Shown one piece after another: positions 7,227 through 12,116 of a stretch of DNA of 12,572 bases; within the stretch, counting starts at the first letter, position 1; each line of letters opens with the position of its first letter. Source of the DNA: a bacterium UBP17_UBA6191 (GTDB lineage: Bacteria; Muiribacteriota; UBA6191); contig DITF01000195.1 of NCBI GenBank assembly GCA_002422125.1, positions 1 through 12,572 on the forward strand, in the 5' to 3' direction. The notes under the pieces are model-generated. The model saw only the letters and a list, made by a program, of their open reading frames with translations, did no database searches and had not been told where the DNA came from. The position numbers and the translations under genes are program-made.

Positions 7227-9503
7227 TTAACGCAATTTGCGCTCCCGCACGAATGCAAATACCATAACACCCAAGCCCAACAGCATAATTCCCTGGAAAA
7301 AGAGCTCCCACAACGAAACATGACCTGGGTGTGAGGCAATGGTCATCAGGCCAGTACGACGAGATCTGACCTGCTCCAATTCAGCTTCGATTTTCTCCAT
7401 TTCGGCATAAAAGTCTTCAATCAGACCTTTTCTGGAGGTATGTTTTAAGGCCTCTTCTTTACCCTTAGCCTGCGTGGGTGCTACAGGGGTTTCTACAGTC
7501 TTGGCCACAGCTACATTGGTCTGGGCCGGAATCACTACATCGACCTCTACCACTTCCTGGATCTGTGCTGGACGAGACTCAACCAATGGCCTTGGGGCCG
7601 CTGGTCTGACTGTAGCTGGCAGACGAATATCCTCTAACAAACTAGCAATTCTTTCAGCCTCGGATACAACCCCAGTAGTGACTTTTTCCTGAGCTGGGTT
7701 CTCTTGCCCAAAGGAAAAGTTCTGAGTTTTTGCCAGAGTTGATCTTGGTGGGGTAACTTCTTCATATTCCAATGCCTGCAACAGATTTTCTGATTTGATA
7801 TGCGCCGCAATCACACTGGATGGGGAAACCTCTTCCACCATTTTTTTTGTCTCAGGCTCTTTTTGTACTGTCTGAGAAACCGCTACCTTAGCCGGAGTTT
7901 CTACCTTTGGCTGGGCTTTGATTACCGGAGCCTCCACCACTTTAGGAGAAACCTTCACCACCTCAGCTACTTTGGCTGGGGCTATATTGACTGGAACCTG
8001 TACCTTCGCAGGAGCTGGATCCTTGACGATCTGGATGGTTGACTCAGGCTTAGGAGCAACTTTTCCTGATAAAATCTGATTTAAATCATGCCCACCATTG
8101 CGTACATAAAAGTTGCCCGAAGCCGTCAACACCTTTTCTCGACTTTCTCGTGGAGATGTAACAATAAAAGCCCGTTTGCCAATCATAAAACCCAATTGGT
8201 ATTTGCCCATCTGGGTTCTTTCATAGGCCTCTGGAATTCGGCCCGTTGGATTGGCGGGCAATCCCTCAAAATAATCAATCAGAAACTTGCGCACAGCATA
8301 TTCAGAAATGGTGGAAAATACCTCAATCGTCAGATTGGATTTTGAGGCCATATCAAAACTTCGTAGAGTCTCTTCCTGAGTCGCTGAAGTTTTGGGAAGA
8401 TAGAAAAATTTTTCATAGCGTTTTTGAGGATCCATAACCAAAGGATGAGCCAATACAAATTCATCCATGCGTAAATCCAACAAACCCTCAGCGACAAGGT
8501 TACTCAGGGAAACTTCTGCCTTTTTCGTTTCAGGAGCAGTCCTGACGACAGCGACAGGAGGGGCAGCAACTTGGGCCGAGTCCCTGATTTCAGGCAGTCT
8601 GGTAACCTGGGGTTTGGTAGAAAACTCCCGCAAACGATTTCTTAATTCCTCAATTCGTGAATTTGGTTCAGCCTTGGCCGTATGTACCGAATCCAAAACC
8701 TCGGTTTCGGTAATTTCAGGCAGTCGCACTACCTTAAATTCAGATTCTTTGATGGGATTTTGTTCTTCGGCTGTTTTTATCTCCCTGGCTTCCATTGTAG
8801 GAGCAGAAATCTCCCCCCATACCGAAGCTGATTTGGAAACTTCCGCAGTCTTTGCCACTTCTTGCACTGGTGGTTTTGCAGATTTTAACTTTTTAAGATC
8901 TCTTTCAAAACGACCGAGTAGTTCTTCCAGCATTGCGCGATTCTGAGCCGTATAGTCGCTGGTATTGGCCCCTACCCTAAAAGATCGGGATACCTTCTGA
9001 CGGTTTGTGTAAACCTGGCTTAAATCGTTGGCACTCAAAACATTTAAGGTAAAGTCCACGGCCATATTCAGGTTTCGGGAATCAGCCTTGTAAGAATATT
9101 CATGCACAATTCCACTGGTGATGTACTCAACCCCATGCCTCCAGGCCCAATCTCCCGATGGAGATTTTAAGCCATCCAAAAAATCAGTAGCATCCTTTAA
9201 AATTGCTGTTCCCTGCTTAAATTCGGCCAAATTCCGACCAGAAAAATACTCCATGGCAAAGCGCGAGAACTGGGATGCATCTTCCACCAAAACAGCACTC
9301 TCATAAGCAAAAGGTACAAAGGTCACTTTAGGCAGATTTTCGGACTTAACCATAGCTGAAGCCTGAGCCTGAGGCGTTGCAACCTGGGCAGCTACTGGCT
9401 GGGGTTTAGCCATACGACGGGATGCCCTTCTGTCCTCATGTGGCCGGGAGCCACAACCAAGAACACTAAGACCCATAAGCACTAAAAGTAAAATTCTAGC
9501 CAT
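7227..9503 (-). CDS. Large lipoprotein with repetitive P/A/K/V-rich linker and C-terminal membrane helix; function unknown
   Basis: A 758-residue protein counted from ATG 9503; a GTG nine bases upstream adds only MSI. The signal peptide ends in a lipobox (LSVLGC), and Gly at +2 would not retain it in the inner membrane by the E. coli rule. Residues about 50-215 form a folded domain containing VEYITSGIVHEYSY and VDFTLNVLSANDLSQVY, reminiscent of CsgG/FlgO-like periplasmic domains; this is a weak inference. Residues about 235-340 are linker with a repeated RLPEI motif. A second folded domain (about 340-490) follows, then a long linker rich in PAKV and VEAP. A charged helix (about 690-715, possible coiled coil) leads to a final membrane helix (LWELFFQGIMLLGLGVMVFA) followed by RERKLR. 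It is the first gene of the minus-strand run. Confidence 0.85.
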   Translation of the reverse strand: MARILLLVLMGLSVLGCGSRPHEDRRASRRMAKPQPVAAQVATPQAQASAMVKSENLPKVTFVPFAYESAVLVEDASQFSRFAMEYFSGRNLAEFKQGTAILKDATDFLDGLKSPSGDWAWRHGVEYITSGIVHEYSYKADSRNLNMAVDFTLNVLSANDLSQVYTNRQKVSRSFRVGANTSDYTAQNRAMLEELLGRFERDLKKLKSAKPPVQEVAKTAEVSKSASVWGEISAPTMEAREIKTAEEQNPIKESEFKVVRLPEITETEVLDSVHTAKAEPNSRIEELRNRLREFSTKPQVTRLPEIRDSAQVAAPPVAVVRTAPETKKAEVSLSNLVAEGLLDLRMDEFVLAHPLVMDPQKRYEKFFYLPKTSATQEETLRSFDMASKSNLTIEVFSTISEYAVRKFLIDYFEGLPANPTGRIPEAYERTQMGKYQLGFMIGKRAFIVTSPRESREKVLTASGNFYVRNGGHDLNQILSGKVAPKPESTIQIVKDPAPAKVQVPVNIAPAKVAEVVKVSPKVVEAPVIKAQPKVETPAKVAVSQTVQKEPETKKMVEEVSPSSVIAAHIKSENLLQALEYEEVTPPRSTLAKTQNFSFGQENPAQEKVTTGVVSEAERIASLLEDIRLPATVRPAAPRPLVESRPAQIQEVVEVDVVIPAQTNVAVAKTVETPVAPTQAKGKEEALKHTSRKGLIEDFYAEMEKIEAELEQVRSRRTGLMTIASHPGHVSLWELFFQGIMLLGLGVMVFAFVRERKLR

Positions 9504-9647
9504 GATACTCACTTCTTAAACAACAAAAAATGTCAAATTCAGACAAAAATGGCCACCAGTTTACACTACCGGGCAAGCATAGAAAAGTAATGTGTACCAA
9601 ATCTGATAACTCTTGCCAGAATTTGCACGATTGGTTATCCTGTCATC

Positions 9648-9785
9648 ATGCCAACAAGTATGTTTATAGCTTACCTGCTACTGTATCTGATGCCAGTTAC
9701 AGTATTGGTTTTATTGTTTGTAGTTCTCCCATTTCTGGTGCTCTTCCGTGAGGAAGAGAAACTTGAAGTGGAAGCTTCCTCTTAA
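9648..9785 (+). CDS. Possible small membrane protein (45 aa) upstream of ssrA
   Basis: ATG at 9648 to TAA at 9783-9785 encodes MPTSMFIAYLLLYLMPVTVL followed by another hydrophobic stretch and a charged tail (FREEEKLEVEASS). This is a plausible one- or two-helix membrane peptide with a cytoplasmic acidic tail. No good Shine-Dalgarno precedes the ATG. The frame is open back to 9591 and there reads VPNLITLARICTIG, which resembles the N-terminus of CDP-alcohol phosphatidyltransferases such as PgsA, but there is no ATG, GTG or TTG to start it. It could therefore be a real small protein, the broken remnant of a longer gene, or chance. It ends 17 bases before the tmRNA. Confidence 0.35.
   Translation: MPTSMFIAYLLLYLMPVTVLVLLFVVLPFLVLFREEEKLEVEASS
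9741..9781 (+). other. Two mutually exclusive hairpins just upstream of ssrA
   Basis: CTCTTCC (9741-9747) pairs with GGAAGAG (9752-9758) around a GTGA tetraloop (GNRA type). GAGGAAG (9750-9756) can instead pair with CTTCCTC (9775-9781). The two pairings share bases, so only one can form. Neither is followed by a T tract. It may be a regulatory or processing structure, or a by-product of the coding bias of the overlapping small ORF. Confidence 0.3.
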
Positions 9786-9802
9786 CACTATTAGTGGTTC
9801 AT

Positions 9803-10152
9803 GGGGGTGCCTGGTTTCGACAGGCTGGAGAAGGACAGGCTTGCAATCCGAAGTTGATGGAATGGCTTCGTTAAAATTCTATCACAGCTTAACTGCTGAC
9901 GAAGATTACGCACTGGCCGCTTAGTGTCGGCCACACTCGGTTGTCCTCTGACCAAAGGGATGACATGAGTGACGCTTTTTGGTCTTGGGCTTTTCAGGCG
10001 CTTTCACTGAAAAGTTGACACCTCGAAAGATAGGCTCTGACAAGTTTGTTCCTGGAAATGTCAGAGAGTAGAATCAAACAGGAAACATGATTGTAGACGG
10101 TTTGACTGGACACTGTACCTGGACGGGAGTTCGATTCTCCCCACCTCCACCA
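9803..10152 (+). ncRNA. ssrA: tmRNA (ssrA), complete one-piece, tag ADEDYALAA
   Basis: A 350-nt transfer-messenger RNA that rescues stalled ribosomes and adds a degradation tag. The acceptor stem is GGGGGTG (9803-9809) with CACCTCC (10142-10148), including the G-U third pair that alanyl-tRNA synthetase recognises. CCA is encoded at 10150-10152. The D-analog is CTGGTTTCGACAGG. The T-arm is GGGAG, TTCGATT, CTCCC (10125-10141). PK1 is CGAAG/CTTCG (9849-9853, 9866-9870) with TGATGGAAT/ATTCTATCA (9855-9863, 9876-9884). The resume codon is GCT at 9895 and the tag reads ADEDYALAA, stop TAG 9922-9924, inside H5 (TGGCCG/CGGCCA, 9914-9919 and 9928-9933). Further stems are CTTTTCAG/CTGAAAAG and CTCTGACA/TGTCAGAG. 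H2 includes TGCAATC (9842-9848) with GATTGTA (10089-10095). All parts match each other, so this copy should be functional. Confidence 0.95.
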
Positions 10153-10240
10153 AAAGCACATACATCGCTACTCACCTGAAATAGTGCGATGGTACAGATG
10201 ATAGTGGTGAAGTAATATCTGCTTAATGTGTGCTTTTGAT
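10149..10240 (+). other. Structured spacer between two tmRNA genes (three-way junction)
   Basis: Starting inside the CCA end of ssrA, ACCAAAAGCACATA (10149-10162) pairs with TGTGTGCTTTTGAT (10227-10240), with one C-A mismatch and a T-G wobble. This helix is directly continuous with CACCTCC of the first tmRNA and GGGGGTG of the second. Two hairpins lie inside: CATCGC and ACT with AGT and GCGATG (10163-10191, one bulged T), and CAGAT with ATCTG (10195-10199, 10217-10221). It could be a processing spacer like that of permuted tmRNA genes, a terminator-like structure, or an attachment-site arm. No protein gene is visible here. Confidence 0.6.
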
Positions 10241-10400
10241 GGGGGTGACTGGTTTCGACAGGGCAAAGAGTAACAGAGTGGACAACACGGTAGGTGACGA
10301 CCGTAAATCGCATAAAACAAGTATCTGCAAACGACGATACATATCTATTAGCAGCAAACGCCTAATAGCGAGGGTGGTGCCCTTGTCAAAGAATAACCCA
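10241..10400 (+). ncRNA. Second tmRNA, 5'/coding half only, tag ANDDTYLLAANA
   Basis: GGGGGTGACTGGTTTCGACA (10241-10260) is a tmRNA acceptor strand and D-analog that matches ssrA nearly base for base over about 22 positions, after which the two diverge. PK1 is present: ACGGT/ACCGT (10287-10291, 10300-10304) with GTGACG/CGCAT (10294-10299, 10309-10313, one bulged A). The resume codon is GCA at 10327, in GCAAACGAC as in E. coli, and the tag reads ANDDTYLLAANA with tandem stops TAA TAG at 10363-10368. H5 is CTATTAG/CTAATAG (10345-10351, 10362-10368). GACAGGGC (10257-10264) can pair with GCCCTTGTC (10379-10387). No PK3/PK4, T-arm or CCA follows; a hairpin ends it at 10422. It is either a coding piece of a split or permuted tmRNA or a truncated phage gene. 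Confidence 0.75.
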
Positions 10401-10422
10401 AATAGGGACTTCGGTCCCTATT
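10401..10422 (+). terminator. cUUCGg hairpin ending the second tmRNA and overlapping the GIY-YIG stop codon
   Basis: AATAGGGAC, TTCG, GTCCCTATT is a perfect 9-bp stem closed by C-G around UUCG, the extra-stable tetraloop, which is only UUCG when read on the plus strand. It can extend outward through ACCCA (10396-10400) and TGGGT (10427-10431). The stop codon of the minus-strand endonuclease gene (10418-10420) lies in the stem, so it may stop transcripts from both sides. The T tract on the plus strand is poor. Confidence 0.6.
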
Positions 10423-11203
10423 TGTTTGGGTACTCCCAAGTCCAAGTACCGTCTGCTAAATATTTTCTTTTTCTTCCAGTTACTGTTTTTGATTGTTTTT
10501 TAGCACTATTTCTACCATTAATTGCTGATTGTGGATTTTCTAACCCTTTATTCCAAGCCGGGTGCCCACCGCCTTTGAGAACTAATTTCATTCTGCAACT
10601 TTGTGAGCAGCATTTAAATTTTGATTTAGAAGTAGAAATCATTTCAAATAATTTTTTGCAACGTTCACAAGGCCTTATGACGAAATCCTTTTTCAATTTC
10701 GGCTTACATAAAGAACTTTTGGTTTTTGATTGGAAAATAGAATAATGATTTCTACACTTAGCATCACAGAAGTAATTTTCCTTAGGACTATGGTGACAAA
10801 ATTCAATACGAGTTAAATCCGATTGGCAATTAGAGCATTGATATTTTCTTTCTTCCTTAGGCTTAGATTTTGCTTTTCTATTATATTCAGCCAGATCCGC
10901 ACGTTTAGCACCAGTCATAGAAAATTTAGACATTGATTTTTGATAATGTCTATTCAGTAATAAAGGATCACCCCAATTCTGTTTTATTAATTCATTTTCA
11001 AATTCAAATGCCGAAATTTGATCTATGAAATATGCTTTGATTTCTATATCGTAATCTGAAAAATTATTTTTGACATGCTTAGATGAAGTAAAATAATGAA
11101 TCCCTAAATCTTGTTCAGCAACTACTTTATTTGCGGATCTCATTCCGATATAAAACTTTTTATCAACTCGATTTCTTACAATGTAAACATATGGCAAAAA
11201 CAT
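10418..11203 (-). CDS. GIY-YIG endonuclease with zinc-knuckle repeats and NUMOD3-like motif (homing-endonuclease type)
   Basis: A 261-residue putative DNA nuclease. The GIY-YIG core is Y5-V-Y7 followed by Y18-I-G-M-R22, with the catalytic arginine, and the expected glutamate in AFEFENELI (67-71). Next come two cysteine sets that look like zinc-binding modules: C123/C126 with C146/C150, and C179/C182 with C198/C199/C203. A NUMOD3-like DNA-binding patch (GGGHPAWNKGLENP, from 211) and a C-terminal KYLADGTWTWEYP tail follow. Such modular proteins are typical of free-standing phage homing endonucleases. ATG at 11203 has AAGGA eight bases upstream and a TATAAATA octamer before that. The DNA is much richer in A+T than the left part of the window. 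It points against its neighbours, sits alone between two tmRNA-like patches, and may have arrived by homing. Confidence 0.85.
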   Translation of the reverse strand: MFLPYVYIVRNRVDKKFYIGMRSANKVVAEQDLGIHYFTSSKHVKNNFSDYDIEIKAYFIDQISAFEFENELIKQNWGDPLLLNRHYQKSMSKFSMTGAKRADLAEYNRKAKSKPKEERKYQCSNCQSDLTRIEFCHHSPKENYFCDAKCRNHYSIFQSKTKSSLCKPKLKKDFVIRPCERCKKLFEMISTSKSKFKCCSQSCRMKLVLKGGGHPAWNKGLENPQSAINGRNSAKKQSKTVTGRKRKYLADGTWTWEYPNK

Positions 11204-11219
11204 AATTTATCCTTTATTT

Positions 11220-11227
11220 TATTTATA
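11220..11227 (-). promoter_or_regulatory. TATAAATA octamer, T4-late-promoter-like, before the endonuclease gene
   Basis: Read on the minus strand this is TATAAATA, identical to the T4 late promoter consensus, 16 bases before the ATG. A start about six bases downstream would fall close to the Shine-Dalgarno, which is tight. The sequence is A+T-rich, so chance is possible. Confidence 0.3.
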
Positions 11228-11228
11228 A

Positions 11229-11331
11229 AATTATGACAAAAATTATGATTTAGCAGCGTAATACAGCGTAAACCCGAGGGGGTTGGCAACCTTCTTACCC
11301 AATAGCCAGAATAGGTCCTTCGGGACCTATT
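11229..11331 (+). other. Second tmRNA-tag-like patch (NYDKNYDLAA stop) ending in a cUUCGg hairpin
   Basis: Between two stops the plus strand reads NYDKNYDLAA (11229-11258, TAA at 11259-11261), and its DLAA end resembles tmRNA tags. TTTAGC (11249-11254) can pair with GCGTAAA (11266-11272, one bulge) with the stop in the loop, as in tmRNA helix H5. After it come CGAGGG, GGTTGGCAACC and the hairpin at 11310. The order TTAGCAGC, CGAGGG, CCTT, AATAGG-n-CTTCGG repeats what follows the tag in the second tmRNA. No acceptor strand, D-analog or PK1 is visible, so this is at most a remnant. Chance is a real alternative, because the AAAATTATGA repeat produces part of the peptide. Confidence 0.3.
11310..11331 (+). 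terminator. cUUCGg hairpin upstream of the LamG gene
   Basis: AATAGGTCC, TTCG, GGACCTATT forms a perfect 9-bp stem with a C-G-closed UUCG loop, extendable by CCAATAG (11299-11305) with CTATGG (11333-11338, one bulge). It matches the hairpin at 10401 in stem ends, loop and length, with a compensated change in the middle (GGAC/GTCC versus GTCC/GGAC). Such CUUCGG hairpins are known between genes of T4-type phages. There is no T tract. Confidence 0.55.
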
Positions 11332-11339
11332 CCTATGGT

Positions 11340-11347
11340 CATAAATA
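11340..11347 (+). promoter_or_regulatory. CATAAATA, possible T4-like late promoter of the LamG gene
   Basis: One mismatch to the T4 late octamer TATAAATA. A start about six bases downstream would give a leader of roughly 19 bases with AGGA before the ATG at 11372. Spacing is good, but the match is short. Confidence 0.3.
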
Positions 11348-11371
11348 TACTATAAACCTATAGGAAAAAAT

Positions 11372-12115
11372 ATGATATTAGGTGCAGGATTAAACATAAC
11401 CAGTGGATTGGTAGTAACAGGCGGAAGCGGATCTTCAATCGTCACAAATGGTCTCATATTGAATTTGGATGCAGCAAATCCCGCTAGTTACTCGGGCGCA
11501 GGCACAACGTGGTACGATTTAAGTGGGAATGGGAACAATGGCACGCTAGTAAATAATCCCACTTATACTAGTGGACCCGGCGGGTATTTTACATACGACG
11601 GGGTTGATGATTATACTAGTATCTTAAAAAATCAAAACTTAGGCACAACTCAAAATTACACATTATTTTTATTTGTTAATTTTTTGACTAATACGACACT
11701 GATAGGGGGATATGGAAGTTCAATCGTCGATAGTGGCTCCGGCACGCCCTCCCCTATGAGATTTTTATTTATGGATGACAGAACTATTAAACTACAACAT
11801 TCCGCTGAATTTGCGTCGCCGAACGGTGTACGTTCAATTACGAAATTAGACCTGAATACTTGGTATTGTATCGCGGCTTCAAACAATATTAACAATGGTA
11901 CTATATACATTAATGGAGTAATTAATAATTCGGCATCATTGAATAATTATTGGGATGTCTTCAACCCAACTATTGCATGGAAACCAGCTGGTAATCCCAG
12001 TTCAGTTTACGCATCAAATTGCAATGTTGGTAATTTATTCATTTATAATCGAGCATTGTCTTCGGCAGAAATTACACAAAACTTCAACGCTTTGCGCGGA
12101 CGTTACGGAGTATAA
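11372..12115 (+). CDS. Phage tail-type protein with LamG/concanavalin-like domain
   Basis: A 247-residue protein. After a short glycine-rich N-terminus (MILGAGLNITSGLVVTGGSG) comes one LamG-like jelly-roll domain: LILNLDAANPASYSG, TTWYDLSGNGNNGTLVN, YFTYDGVDDY, GTIYINGV, and the typical end LFIYNRALSSAEITQNFNAL with RGRYG. This layout is common in phage adhesins and tail or capsid decoration proteins, where the domain probably binds host glycans. No signal peptide is evident, in line with assembly in the cytoplasm. AGGA precedes ATG 11372 by seven bases. The next gene starts one base after the stop and shares the first four residues, so the two are an operon of related parts. Confidence 0.85.
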   Translation: MILGAGLNITSGLVVTGGSGSSIVTNGLILNLDAANPASYSGAGTTWYDLSGNGNNGTLVNNPTYTSGPGGYFTYDGVDDYTSILKNQNLGTTQNYTLFLFVNFLTNTTLIGGYGSSIVDSGSGTPSPMRFLFMDDRTIKLQHSAEFASPNGVRSITKLDLNTWYCIAASNNINNGTIYINGVINNSASLNNYWDVFNPTIAWKPAGNPSSVYASNCNVGNLFIYNRALSSAEITQNFNALRGRYGV

Positions 12116-12116
12116 T

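Noticed and set aside
7187..7339. N-terminal extension of the DUF2993-like gene to 7339
   Set aside because: It would overlap the end of the lipoprotein gene and place a Cys/Trp-rich tail before an otherwise clear signal peptide beginning at 7186.
8467..8946. Plus-strand frame of 159 codons (MRKSNKPSATRLL...)
   Set aside because: Lies entirely antisense within the lipoprotein gene; low-complexity Ser/Thr/Ala composition mirrors the linker codons on the other strand.
9531..9536. TTGACA on the minus strand as a -35 box for the seven-gene run
   Set aside because: A perfect hexamer, but it lies about 28 bases from the start codon and no -10 box is found at 16-18 bases.
9530..9751. Plus-strand frame of 73 codons (MSNSDKNGHQF...)
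   Set aside because: No ribosome site, no recognisable pattern; it overlaps the more plausible hydrophobic frame ending at 9785.
9763..9791. TTGAAG (9763) and CACTAT (9786) with 17-base spacing as the ssrA promoter
   Set aside because: Position is right for a start near 9798, but only four and three of six bases match the consensus, too weak to list as a promoter.
10074..10313. Minus-strand frame of 79 codons across the tmRNA region
   Set aside because: Antisense to the ssrA 3' half, the spacer and the second tmRNA start, all explained by RNA structure.
10431..10437. TACTCCC as the 3' acceptor strand of the second tmRNA
   Set aside because: It could pair with GGGGGTG using two wobbles, but no T-arm precedes it, no CCA follows, and the bases encode the end of the endonuclease (WEYP).
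10230..10745. Plus-strand frame of 171 codons (MLLMGVTGFDRAK...)
   Set aside because: Its first part is the second tmRNA and the rest is antisense to the GIY-YIG gene, which has clear catalytic motifs.
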